NCBI GenBank assembly: GCA_026120185.1
Contig: JANUWF010001179.1
Span: forward strand, 2,521,501-2,585,500
Direction: 5' to 3'
DNA: 64,000 nt
Source of the DNA: Voacanga thouarsii
Taxonomy: Eukaryota > Streptophyta > Magnoliopsida > Gentianales > Apocynaceae
The position numbers and the translations under genes were made by a program. Under the pieces are notes generated by a model. That model saw nothing but the letters and a program-made list of their open reading frames with translations. It was not told the DNA's origin and ran no database searches. Shown here piece by piece: positions 24,308 to 37,167 of the stretch (positions are counted from its first letter, which is position 1; each line of letters begins with the position of its first letter).

Positions 24308-24639
24308 AACTACACTATAAATATCCTAGCTATATTATATTATATATAAGATATTTTAAGGGGCCTACTAGCATGATATTTTTGACCAAGTTTGACTATT
24401 TTTAGACTTCCTCTAATTAAGCTTAATTAAGCTAAGTGAGATTAGGGTAAGTTAATCATGATTAAGCAACTAGTAATCCCAAGAGGTTTTAAGAATTTCT
24501 TCAAACTCCTAGAGGATCCTAGAACTTTCTAGGGTAATCCACAACTCTCTTGAAAATCCTAGAGGAGTCTCAAGACTTCTAGAATGGCCAACTCACCCTA
24601 GACCTTTTATTAAGACCAAGATAAGACCAAGGAAGCTAG

Positions 24640-24652
24640 CTATATAAATAGG
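24640..24652 (+). promoter_or_regulatory. TATA box of the chromovirus LTR
   Basis: CTATATAAATAGG lies about 700 bp into the LTR. S3 and S5 have the equivalent CTATATATAGGCC (minus strand, near 31720 and 52605). The rest of the LTR, more than 2.8 kb, would then be transcribed leader. Confidence 0.6.
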
Positions 24653-27403
24653 AGCAATGGAGGAGAATTTCGGCCAAGGGAAAGGGCAGCAAGAAGAAGG
24701 AAAAAAAACAGAGAAGTGAAGAGAGGAAGAGAAAACAAAAGAAAGATTAAAAGAGGGAGAGGGATTTCGGCAGCAAGGAAAAGAAGAGAAGGACTGGCAG
24801 CAAGGAAGGGGAAAGGAAAAGGAAGAAAAAGAGGGAGAGTTACAGCTTGTTTTCATCTTTGAAAGGTAAGAGATCACCCTTCAAAGCTAATAAAATGGTA
24901 CTAGAGGTTGGAGGCTAGCTGCATATAAAGTTAAGTGATGAAAATATGTTGATTTTGGTGATGGTTGATTAACCGGTTGGATGAGTGATGAAGTAGACAT
25001 GATTTTCAGTTTATTTACTGCAATTTTGGAGTGATGATTTGCTGGAATTTGAACATAAATAATCCTAAGCATGTCCTAGACTAGTTAGGAAGGATTTGGA
25101 TCATGTGATGTGAGCTTAGATGGCTACGAAATCAGAAAATAGCAAGAATAATGTAATCTGCCAGAATTTACTGGTTTGGTGAACTTGGTATAACTTATTT
25201 GTTTGAACAAAAGAAAAGTGCTGAGCATGAAAACCTGTCGGAATACTGATTTTGGGAGGATAAATGATGTATTGAAGGGTTTAAATATGGTAGGGTATGT
25301 TGAAGAAACCATAGAAATAAATTAAAGCAAGTTGAGCTTCTAAACTGTAGTTTGAACCTTCAACTCGGAACAGTAAGTTTAGCTAAAAAACTGAACGAAA
25401 TGGAGAGAGGGTTGAATACCCTATGACCTGAAGTTGATATAGAGATGTCCTAGGAGTATTTTAGAAGTAGTTTCACCTCATTTGGACTTGTATTGAAGGA
25501 GATATGCACAAAACGCTGGAAGATGACAAATCTGGATCCTAAAACCCGGAGCAGTGAACTTAACTGGAAAACTGTACAAAATGGGATGGAATTTTCAGGA
25601 CTTATGACCTGGAATTGATAGAGGGATATCTTAGGGATATTATGGAAGTAGCCTCACCCTATTTGGACCTATATTGAATAAATTGTGTGAAAAATGGTGA
25701 AGGGTGGTAAAGCTGTAAAACCAGAAAAAAAACCATCCAAAGCACTAACCCATTTATTTCTTTAAGAAATTATAGAAACCTTATTTAAACCATTAGGTAT
25801 TTGAATCTATTAAGTAATAATAAGGAAATGTACTAATGATGTAGGTGAATCAAGTCGAGGGAACCCCTTCTAGGGCTATACTCGAGTGCAACTTCGGCCT
25901 AATATACAAGGTGAGTCCCTATGATTTCTAAAAACTTTTAAAGGCTAGTGTGCTTTAATTTTCCATGAAATGACATGTTTGATACCGTTTTGGAAATGCT
26001 TAAATGTGTTTACGGAATACATGAGCAAGGCTTATGTTTATGCTATTTCGACTTGAATGAATTTCATAATTGGTTCGAAAACCTTATTGGATGATTAAAA
26101 CCCGAATTGTGTGAATTTAGTCATTTTGGATTAAATATTTGAGATTTCCGGAAATTGATAAACTTTAAAATCGGGTATTTGGAGAATGCTCCAGATATCC
26201 TTATGGGAATGTTTTATGAAATTTTTGGAACTCGGGTATTCGGTAAATGACCGAATTTTCCTTATTGGAACTTTTGTGAACATTTTTCAAATCGGGTAAG
26301 GGTAAAATGACCCGGATACCCTCAAAAAGTCTTTTGGAATCTGGCATGGGTGAAATGACCCGAATACCCTTGGAAAATGATTTTTGTGATCAAGTACGGC
26401 CCCAGACAATAAGAAATGTTTTGATTTGAAAATCCTGCGGGATCAGATGACCCTCTGGCCTGATCAGTCAGATGGAGTTGGTGTTGTTGCGTTGAGTACT
26501 CAGCAAGGGCTTTGACCTTTGTACTAGCCCTCGTTAGAGATAGATGAACCCAAATAACCCGGTGTAGTTATTGGACTTATCTTACTCCGAACGGGGCGGT
26601 AGGATAATGGAATTAGCCATCCCTGGCTAGCCGTTGTGAGCCCAGCAATTGCCTAGTGATTGTGATGGTGGGTTGTTCACATGATACAGAGCGGGGACAC
26701 TCGGTGTGTTCAATCCCTTGCCACCTCGATGGTGATTGACGTCAGGATTGGAACCCCTGGCTTATGGTGGCAAGTAAAAGATCCCTAAGTGCACGGTGAG
26801 GTACATATGTACGCTGCTCACCCTTTCGGCATATCACGAGTGACGTGCTGTAAGGCGCAGTCCCTGGCACAAGAGACCGTGTAGTTGAAGGCGAAGTTCC
26901 TCGAACTTTGCACGCAGGTCGCACTTCCAAGTGGGGAAGAATCCGCATTTATTGAATTGGGGGCCATGTGTTTGGAAATCGTTGTTTTTCAAAAGTATAT
27001 GATAAATTGATCTTAAAATTGTCAATTACTGCTATTTCCCTGTCATAGAACTTATTTTAATAAAGAAATTAAATAAATGCCTTTCTCTTCTGCGCATAAC
27101 ACTAGCACACACGGGACTCACTGAGTATACCACTCACACATATGTTTGTCTTATATTTTTTTTAGGGATTGAAGCTGAAGACTAGCGACGGTACTACCCG
27201 GACTTTGCCATTTAGGGCTAGTTAGTAAATCTTTTAGCATGATCATTGTACATGGATGTTGGAGCTATTTTGTCTTGTATATTTTGGGACCCTGATGATG
27301 TATCTATCAGAACTCGCGTATTTGTAATGAAAGAGTATGTTGTATGTATTTATATAAGCTTCGACTTGTACTTACTTGCTTTAAGTTTATATCATTATAA
27401 AGA

Positions 27404-27429
27404 CCCCTAGTCTGAGAGATCAGACGGGG
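27404..27429 (+). other. Conserved LTR 3'-end hairpin with GNRA-type loop (G2 copy)
   Basis: GTCTGA (27410-27415) and TCAGAC (27420-27425) form six pairs around the loop GAGA. CCCC (27404-27407) and GGGG (27426-27429) extend the stem across a two-base bulge. GCGACATCCC follows, and the LTR ends 55 nt later. The same fold with different stem bases occurs in S2, S3, S4 and S5. Confidence 0.65.
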
Positions 27430-27910
27430 CGACATCCCACCCGAGCTGGCCCACTGCGGCATGAAAAGAAATGTGGGGTGTTACAAAATGTTATTCAATC
27501 TCACCCCCACACTTAATTTGGATAATTTCCTCAGCGGCCACAAATTAAGTAATATAAGCATTTTCAATAGGACTAAAAGAAATAAAAAGGGGAAGAAGGT
27601 AAATAAATACTCCACAAGCATCTTGAAGCTCAATTGTGTCATAGGAGTAAGAGGAAAAAGAATAATTGCCCAAAAGAAGAAAATATTCAATCCTGCAAAA
27701 ACAAAGAAAAATACAATAACATACCATAGCAAAAGAGATAGTAAATATGATACAACCAAAACAATAGAGAAAGGAAACAGTTCAAAAACAAATGTACATC
27801 AAAAGCATACAAGGAGTTGTTAAAAAATTCATCAGTATCAATACTAATAACAATACAAACCATAATATATATACACAAATATTATTAACAAGCCATAAAA
27901 TCAATAAATA

Positions 27911-28627
<717 letters not shown>

Positions 28628-28925
28628 TAAAAGATTACTACTACAACATCCACCAATCAATTTGCACTACAATCTCCAAATAACACAACAAGGTCTCCCA
28701 AACAATCAGCAATTAACCTCAACACTAAAATTACTACTATATAAAAAAATCACAAAAAGATAACAAAATCCCTAAACAAAAATCAATAACCTGCAAAGAT
28801 ATAATATCAACTCCTCAACTTATTCACCATTACTATAATCAAATTTTCAACCTCCACAATATATATATTACAACTGTAACACCCCTACTAAAAGTACAGC
28901 GGAAGCATATCAACACCGAGTGTCG

Positions 28926-28950
28926 CCCCGTCTAGTTACCTAGACAATGG
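28926..28950 (-). other. Conserved LTR 3'-end hairpin with GTAA loop (S3 copy)
   Basis: On the transcript strand GTCTAG and CTAGAC pair perfectly around GTAA, a GNRA-type loop. The flanking GGGG is kept, but its partner CCCC has become CCAT. Confidence 0.6.
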
Positions 28951-30549
28951 TCTTTATAACGGAAATCAATAGAGTATGCAAGTCCAGATTCATACAACAA
29001 CCCATACTGATGGTCAAGTGCGCACAAGTAATAAAGAATTTCATACATGAAAGTTTCCATTCAACCTCAGTAATAAGGTACATTATCCAAAGAAGGAAAC
29101 GTCTGAACCTATTCTGCTGTCACTGTGGTATCGTCCTCTATCCTTAGATCCTTTCAACTCCGGATCCTACAAAAGGGTAAGGTAAAAGACACATGTGAGG
29201 GGAAAATCACTCAGTGAGTCCCGTGTGTGCTAATATTTTATTAAAGAAGCAGAGTACACAAAACTTTTATGAAATAACATATCATTTATTCATTAGAAAT
29301 GAATCCAAAACTCTTTAATAAAGACTGTATTCAGAACTCAATAATTTTTTGGAAAATAGTGTTTCAACTTTCAAATCATTGCCCTATTTTTTTCCAAACA
29401 CAAGCACTTCTCCAACAGAAGGTCGGCATGTATGCAAGTCCCGTAATCCTTGCCTTCGGCTACACGGTCTCTTGTGCCAAGGACTACGCCTTACAGCACG
29501 TCACGCGCGTCATGCCAGAACGGTGGGCAGTGTACAAATGTACCTCACCTTCTACTTAGGGATCTTTTACTTGCCACCATAAGCCAGGGGTCCCAATCCT
29601 AACGTTAATCACCATTAACGTGGCAAGGGATTGAACACACTAAGTGTACCTGCCCGGTATCATGTGAACAATCCACCATCATAATCAATAGGCAATTGCC
29701 AGGCTCAAAAGGCTAGCCAGGACAACTCATCTCAATGCCCTGTCGCCCTGTTTGGAGTAAAACAATCCCCAGAACTGATCAGGTTACTTGGGGTCGTCTA
29801 TCTCTAACATGGGCTAGTACAAAGATCAAAGTCCTTGTTGAGTACTCAACGTCACCAACTCCGTCTGACTGATCAAGCCATAGGGTTATATGATCTCATA
29901 GAATTTTCACATCAAAACAGTTTTTAGGGCAAAATAATATTTTTCCAAAATCATGATGAAACCAGATAAAGGGTTCAATTCACACATCAAACTGTATTTC
30001 TAAGAGTAACCGGGTCATTTTCCCGTACTCGATCACAAAAGTCATTTCCAAGGGTATTCAGGTCATTTGCCGATACCCGATTCCAAAAGACTTTCCAAGG
30101 ATATTCGGGTCATTTTACCCTTACTCGATTTGACAAATATTCACAAGAGTTCCAATAAGGATATTTTAGTCATTTACCAAATACCCGAGTTCCAAAGGAT
30201 TTCACGAAATATTCCAATAAAGACATTTGGAACATTTTCCAAATACCTGATTCCAAAAAGGAATTCATTTAAAGAAATCCAGAATTCTAATTCCAAAGCA
30301 GGATTAAATTCAACGTTTTCAAACATATTTTCAAAAAATGTCCCAAACGGTATATAATATAGCATTTCATGGAAAAACAATGCACACTAACTTTAAAAGA
30401 ATTTTAGAAATCCAAGGGACTCACCTCGTGTCCTAAGCAATCATTTCCGTTCATGGCCGTTTAACCTTCGTTTCTAGCGTTTTCAATGTTCCGTTGACCG
30501 TTTATCGCAAAACCTACATCAAACATCATTTTCGGGTCAATTTGTGTTT

Positions 30550-30667
30550 GGCCGAAAAATAGCCGACGTCCGGCCAACGTGCCCAACGGTTAGCTGACGT
30601 TCAACTGTCGTTTAGCCGATGGGGCCAACGGTTAGCCGACAAGGCCGATGGTTAGCCGTTGGTCAAG
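30550..30667 (-). repeat. CpG-rich short-repeat block in S3
   Basis: Degenerate tandem copies of a GGCCGATGGTTAGCCG-like unit. The same block is at 51437-51545 in S5 but not in G2, S2 or S4. Confidence 0.7.
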
Positions 30668-32771
30668 GAAAACGTTTAACTTTCGTTTGCATCGTTTTTC
30701 CATCATTTGATCAATTCTTTCATTTTCCTTTTTCCACATCCTTCCTCCCTTCATAAACAAGGGATTTACTTCATGTTTCCCCAATTTATTTATCCAAAAT
30801 CACATGAGTAGTCACCCTTAAGTCCATTCATTTTCGGACTACTTTCTGGAATTTCACTGGTTTGACACACCATTTTGTTTTACACATAACTTTCAATTTA
30901 CAGCTCCGATTTGGCTCCATGATATACCAAAATGACCATAAGACTCTTAAATTTAATTCAGTATGGGCCATTTTTAGCGTTCTGGTTCCAGTATCACGGT
31001 ACTGGGAAAAAACAGCCTCAGTAGTTTTTACTTAGTTTCACTATTCATTCTTTCCTTAACATTCTGCAATTTTCCAGTTTGACACCCTAACTTGATTTGC
31101 CCATAACTTTTAATCCACAAATCTAAATGATGTGAAACCAATTGTAAAATATCCCTAAGACATCTATTTACATGTTCCAATTCATGGAGTACCAATTCTA
31201 TTGTCCATTTTGTTCAGTTTTGAACACAAAGATCCAGTAGTAAAATCCCGTTACTGATTTGGCACCTTTTACTATTTTCACCATAACTTTTGATTCGTAA
31301 ATCTGATTAACCTCAAACTTGTTCTAAAATGTCTCTATGATCCTTAGCTACAAATATATATGCCTTCTTTGTTCAAATCTTGAAACGTTACAGATTTACT
31401 GAACATAAAATCTCCCAGAATTTTCTGCACACAAGGACAGTTTTCACACAACTTCACCTAACTAGTTTCCATAATTCACACATAAACTTCTCGCAATATA
31501 TATACCAAAATGATCTCCATGCTTTATATAATAACTTTACTTCAAGTAAGGTAGATCTTTACCTTTTTTTTGCTGCATTTGGAGGCTGAACAGTCCAAGC
31601 ATCTTCTTGCTTTTCTCTCTCTCTTTCTCTCCTCTCTATTTCCTTTTCTTTTCTCTTCTCTCTTTTCTCTCTTGTTTGCTCTGAAATTCTGGCTATCTAA
31701 AGCCATTTCAGCCGGCCCTCATGGCCTATGTATAGAGAAATATGGTCTTCAAGTCAAAGGTTCATTAAATGGTCTCAATCATTTGAAAGCTCTTGATTGG
31801 TCCACCTAGCTACTTAGGTGTCATTTAGAATATTGAAGAATTCTATGGTGATTAGGCAACTCTAGAAGCCCTTAGATCTTTATAGAATTCAAAAGAAAAT
31901 TGTTGAATATCCTAGAAGGTCTTGGATTTATTTAGAACCTACAAGAGCATTGGTGATGCTTGTAGAAATCCCTAGAATTCTCAAGAACCATTAGATATTT
32001 TCTAATCTTGCATGGCCATACATAATCAACCATGATTAACTTACTCAAATTAAGATTAGTTAATTAAGCTTGGTCAAATGAGGTCTAAAAGGTGGTCCAA
32101 CTTGGTCAAACTTTTCATGCTTGTGGGCCATTGTTATTTATTTCTTGTGGGCCCTCTAAATTATCTCAACTTATCACAACCAATCAAATAGAAATACTTG
32201 ACCTCATTAACCAATCAAATAGAAGCACTTGTCTTCATTAATCAATCACTAAACGATACTTATTTTCATCCACCAATCATAAGAAGCCACACGTCCCATT
32301 TCCAACCGTAATTTTCTATTTTCTTTAGAAATGACCAAAATCGGATCTGTAATGGAAAAATATTTTATTTCACTATCCAACTCCAAAAATTCCATTGAAT
32401 CCATTGGTAACACTTAAATTCTTCAATTCCCTCTCTACTTGGTCAAATTCGCGGTCGAAGTCATGAACGCGGTCAAAATGACGAAAATGGCCTCGATACC
32501 CCGTGTAGCACGTTTTGCACCAAAACGTGCGTCCCATTGTACTAATCTATTTCTCTTTCTAAAGTACCCTAAAATTCTTATTTTATTAATCTTAATAAAT
32601 TTAGGGTACAAGTAGAACAAATCTAATAATTACATCCAGGTCCCGACAAAACTTTATTTCACCAAAGTATTCGTCTCAATACACCGATCAACTTTTGTTC
32701 TGGCCGTTGATATAAATTCTCATCCCAGTACAGGTAGTAGCAAATCGGGAATAAGAAGGTAGGGTGTTACA

Positions 32772-33280
32772 ACAATAGCCCAAAGCTACAAACAATACTT
32801 GCATCCTCAAAATGACAATCAATTCCTCAAAACTCCAACACCATCACAAAAATAATGAAATCAATCTTATTATACAACAATCAACCAAAATAACTAGCAT
32901 ACAACACCAACCAAAATAATGGACAACAACAAGGCTATATAGGAGCAGAGCTTAAATTCCAAGAATCCACTACTTATACAATTTCCTAAGATAGCAAGAT
33001 ACAACAATATCAAAAATAATAATAATACAACAAACCAAATGATACAACACATTAGAACCTAATAAAATTTATTTATCTCAATGACTAAAAATAAAAAATT
33101 GAAACAACATACAAACAAGGTTTAAAAAGGAAAAGAATGCTATATACAAGTAATGGTTAGTATTATGCACAAATATAGAAACAAATATTTACACAATATT
33201 TACAAATATATAAATAGCTAAATCAACAAGACTTAAGGTTTTCATGATATTACTAATCCCCGGCAATGATGCCAAAAACT
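32772..33280 (-). mobile_element. L internal copy 2, 5' end with primer site
   Basis: It matches 16905-17500 of copy 1. The minus-strand primer site at 33257-33274 has three mismatches to TGGCGCCGTTGCCGGGGA (tRNA-Asp). No gag start follows it. Confidence 0.8.
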
Positions 33281-34804
33281 TGATGTATGTTTTTCTAGCA
33301 ATGGAAATAGTGTAACATAAGCCACAAATAATCAAGTTTTAATTTGAAATTCCAAACACTAAAACCACACAACAGGGCAAGTATACTCATCACATAGTAT
33401 TGGGAATAACAATATCAAATCTAGAGGAACTTAGCAATTACCACTACTTTGCTCTAATCTTATTGTCTAGCCAAAATAAATATAGAGATAAAGTAAATTA
33501 AAGTAACTAAACTAAACTACAACAATAGAAAATACATCGGACCCTCACAAGGATCGTCAAAGAGTAAGAATACGGGAAACGCCATGTAAAAGAAGAAATA
33601 TCCCAAAAACATGTCTAGTAAAGAGTATACCATACATTTATCAAATCCCAATTGTAGCACTAGTATGAATTTTCAAGAATAAACATCACTCTCTCTCGAA
33701 TTATGAGATTTCTTTTCTAAGGCTCAATTAATTGGTATCTCTACCTAATTAATCTAACCCAAGGAAGCATTACACTCACTTATCACCTAAAAGATACCCA
33801 GAAGCCCTAATATCCCTATCTCTATCTAATATTGAGAACTCATTGATTATCAAGCTCTAATTTTTTAATCTTTCTCTCGAGTTAATCAAAGAAAAATAAA
33901 CATTAGACTAGTTAATTTCATGTTCAAGTCCTAACTTTATCTTTCGAATTCATTAAGAGTGAACTAATCAATTGAATAAGTCAATCAAGCTTAAACAATA
34001 AATCTAACACAACAATGCCCAAGTAATCAAATTCAAAATATTAGAATTCTTCATAATAATAACTTAACACAAAAACATAGATTAGGTTCCATCCCTCAAA
34101 TAAAACTAAATCATATAAATCTCAACATTGTTAAAGTGAAGGAAAAGAAAAAACTTTACTCAAAGATAAGATCTTGAACTTCCTCTTCCTTGGATTTTCT
34201 TGAACAACCCTATCTTCTTCTTCTTCTACCTTCTCCAAGATCTTCCTTTTCTTGGTGTTTCTTTTATGTTCCTAAATGGATCTCTTATTTGCTAGCCAAC
34301 CAAGGATGATTATTTAAGATTTATAATGAGGTATTTATAGTGAAAAGTGATGAAAAATCAGAAAATGAGTTGTTCAACTCGACTTTGAGCAAGTAGGCAA
34401 CCTAACTTCCCCTGGCTGCCTTGTTTTCCAGAAACTAGGCGGTCTAGGAAAGTTCCACTTCCCTAGGCCACCTTTATTTTGGGTAAAAGACTTCTTGGTT
34501 TGCTCCTTGGTGGCCTAGGAAGGTAGGCCACCAACTTTGTTCCTTAGGCTACTAGCCTTGTTCTCCTTAGCCGACCTAGAGAAGATGAACTTTCCTGAGC
34601 TACCAACTTTATTTGTACTTCTTCAATTTTTCTTTATTTTTACTTTATTTTGCTTCATTTTTATTTTTTCATCTCCAATTGGTATTTTTCAGTTCTTAAC
34701 AAAAACAAGATGAAAAGAGTATGGTGAGTAGTGATTTGGCAAGATTTTATCATAATTAAAGCACAAAAACACTAGAAAATATAGACTTAATGAAGCCACA
34801 TTTA
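33281..34804 (-). repeat. L outer LTR (5' LTR of the right unit)
   Basis: About 1524 bp and collinear with 17501-19059. Its outer end reads CACATTTA instead of CACATCA, so the terminal bases have mutated. It abuts G1 pol, which shows where L entered G1; the other side of that insertion lies left of the window. Confidence 0.82.
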
Positions 34805-35385
34805 ACTGGTTATCTAAACATAGTTCTTGGGTGGACTATAAGAGTAAGGTAGTTCAATTCATCTCACTTGGAAGGGTTATACTAGATTTCAATAGAAGTC
34901 GAGTTAAAGTGTTGAAGTTTCTAATAGCAGGGACCAAGGCATGGAAACTAGTAGGACAGGGATGCCAAGGGTGTTTGGCCTACCTTATAAACAAACCCAA
35001 GGACCAGTGTATCTTGGAGGATATCGTGATAGTGAAGAAGTTCTAGGATGTGTTCCCAACTATACTAGACTCTCTACCTCCATTTCAGGAAGTAGAGTTC
35101 ATAATCGACCTCGTACCCAGAGCTGAACCCGTATCCAAAGCCCCTTACTGGATGGCCCTAGTGGAACTAAAAGAGTTAAAAGAAGCGGTAGAAAGAATTA
35201 CTACATCAAGGGTATATCTGACTGATCACGTCCCTATAAGGAACCCCAGTACTATTCGTGAAGAAGAAAGATGGGACTCTGAGATTGCGTATTGACTATC
35301 GGGTACTAAACAACCTGATGGACAATAACAAGTATCCCTTACCGATGATAGATGATTTATTTGACTAGCAATAGGGATTCAGTTG
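34805..35385 (+). pseudogene. pol: G1 pol remnant, part 1: protease end to reverse transcriptase start
   Basis: Decayed chromovirus polyprotein. It opens at WLSKHSSWVDYKSKVVQF, the stretch after the protease active site (family GMDWLSKYHA). It continues KGCQGYLAY-like (GQGCQGCLAYLINK) into DVFPTILDSLPPFQEVEFII and DLVPRAEPVSKAPYWMA, the entry to reverse transcriptase. The frame then shifts to RIDYRVLNN and [11 protein letters not shown]. Stops occur near 35044 and 35293. It is cut at 35385 by element B and resumes at 46290. The 5' part of G1 is displaced by L and not visible. Confidence 0.85.
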
Positions 35386-36911
35386 TGATATGACCTAAAT
35401 TAGTCATATATTTCCTAGTTATTTGAGGCCATTTTGTGATACATTTTGTGCAATAACTGCTCATATTCCTTCATATTTGAGATTTTACTCTTAGAAAGGT
35501 ATTTGTGATTATTTCAGATTTTAGGGGTAAAATAAGGCAAAATCGTTGCTAAACAGACTAGAGGCGGCACCGGCCAAGACAGGATAGGCAGTGCCAGCCA
35601 GATGCTGCAGGCACGCACTTTGGAACGATAAAAAATCGACGAAACAAGGGCTGAACAGAACACAGTCGGCGTTAGTTGGGAGCCCAGAGGGGACGCCGAC
35701 TGCGACTTGGAAGAACTTAGCACGAAAAATCGGTGAACGGATAGAGAGACAGAATGCAACTGGCACCGGCCCTAAGTAGGACAGGCAGCGTCGGTTATGT
35801 ACTGGTACAGAGGTGGTGCCTCAATTTTCATACGCATTTTTGGCAACTTTCAGAGTTTTAGTATTTTCCTACTTCTATTCAGCCAGCAACCCTAGAGGGA
35901 CGAATTTAGGCATTTCTAAAGCCTATAAATAGAGGAAAAACACAAGTCAAAGGTATGAATTCAATGAGCAAAAGATAAAATCACTCAAGTTCAAGGAGGA
36001 ATTCATCGAATCAAGGAGGATTGTACAATAGAGTCTACGAATGAAAAAAAATGAGACTTATCTATGAGTGCTTTCTTTTAACTTTGTTTTCTTTTCTTGA
36101 ACAATGATGTATTAATTGTTTTATTGTAATTTGATATTGTTTTCGGTATTCATCATTTTTAGAGTTACTTTGATCTTTTGATTAATTGATTGTTATTCTT
36201 CGTATTTAATTACTTATACTAATTACAAGATTAATTTGTTGTTTCTTTCTATTAACTTACTTGGAAAAAGGGGTCGATGGTGGTCTCAATTCATTAATTT
36301 CATATTCATTGTCTATTAACTTGCTTGAAAAATAGGTTAATTGTTAAGAATTAGGTAATTAAAGGTTAATTGATGTCTGCCAGGATATGGATTCATTGGT
36401 TAATTTCATGTTTTAAATTTGCCAGGATATGGGGATTTAATCAAGGATTGTGTTTAATGCATCTTTTGGGTGAATTAGTTGAGACATGATATGTAATACT
36501 AATTTGTCTAGAAGATAGTGATTTCATGGATTGGAAAAGAAGTAAATCTATCTTAATCCTTTATGATGCCAAGAGAATGATTAGTTATGATAATGATTGG
36601 ATACTTTAAGGTCATGATTGTCAAAATAATGGTTTGAATTACATAATTCTCCATCCTTGACATGTATATATTCTTTTATTTTATTTTATTTTTTATTCTT
36701 TTCACTTTATTTAGTTAATTAAACAATGAAAAAAAAGTAATTACTGCATACATGTTCCTTGAGGATCGATACTCATTTTAAACCCTATGCTATGCTTAAT
36801 GATGAGTACGCTTGCTCATATGTGTAATTTGGGGTTAACTTTTTAATTTAAACTTGATTGAGATTGTGCTTATTTTTTTATGATTTTTTATACCCAAATT
36901 CGTACACATTA
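35386..36911 (+). repeat. Element B 5' LTR
   Basis: 1526 bp. The TATA box CTATAAATAG is at 35923-35932, followed by A-rich DNA where transcription would start. GC-rich blocks with GGC/GCC repeats lie at 35560-35820. It differs from the 3' LTR mainly by transitions and a 5' indel region near 35555-35600. Confidence 0.92.
35923..35932 (+). promoter_or_regulatory. TATA box of element B 5' LTR
   Basis: CTATAAATAG; the identical motif is at 45284-45293 in the 3' LTR. Confidence 0.65.
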
Positions 36912-36917
36912 AGTTTT

Positions 36918-36935
36918 TGGTGCCGTTGCCGGGGA
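36918..36935 (+). other. Primer binding site of B (tRNA-Asp)
   Basis: It matches TGGCGCCGTTGCCGGGGA at 17 of 18 positions (T for C at the fourth), 6 bp after the LTR. Confidence 0.88.
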
Positions 36936-37167
36936 ACAATATCATGAAAGCTAGGATTTTATTGATTCAACCATGTAAATTTGTAAATTTGTACAATTGT
37001 TCTTTTTACAAAAAGGTGCCATCTTCTATATCTTGTGTATATTTGTAATCTAATTTACTAACTTTGACTGATGTTTAATTGACTAATTTGTTCTTTTAAT
37101 TTTGTTTGAATTGTGAATTCTATTATTTAACTTTCTTCTTGTCTTTTCTAGGTGTTAGCCTTGGTAT

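Larger units (their letters stand above)
23937..27484 (+). repeat. G2 3' LTR
   Basis: 3548 bp from TGTAATAACCC to GGGGTGTTACA, directly after the G2 purine tract. This is the LTR that identifies S1-S5 as LTRs. It has an AT microsatellite (24257-24304), a TATA box CTATATAAATAGG (24640-24652), degenerate repeats built on CGGGTA...TGACCCG (26170-26400), the palindrome TGAGTACTCA (26493-26502), a stem-loop (27122-27136) and the 3' hairpin (27404-27429). Confidence 0.88.
28875..32771 (-). mobile_element. S3: minus-strand chromovirus solo LTR
   Basis: 3897 bp from TGTAACACCCC to AGGGTGTTACA, flanked by ACAAC (28870-28874) and ACAAT (32772-32776). It is close to S5 throughout. On the minus strand, in order, it has a TATA box near 31728, a GC-rich short-repeat block (30550-30667), degenerate 45-65 bp repeats (30005-30260), the 14-bp palindrome GTTGAGTACTCAAC (29837-29850), a stem-loop and ACACACGG box (29195-29230), and the 3' hairpin (28926-28950). 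No pol remains. Confidence 0.87.

Noticed and set aside
27461..27823. A 120-codon frame crossing the end of the G2 LTR
   Set aside because: It starts in the LTR and runs into the non-coding L interior with no known motif; the sister copy (15980-16225) keeps only part of it.
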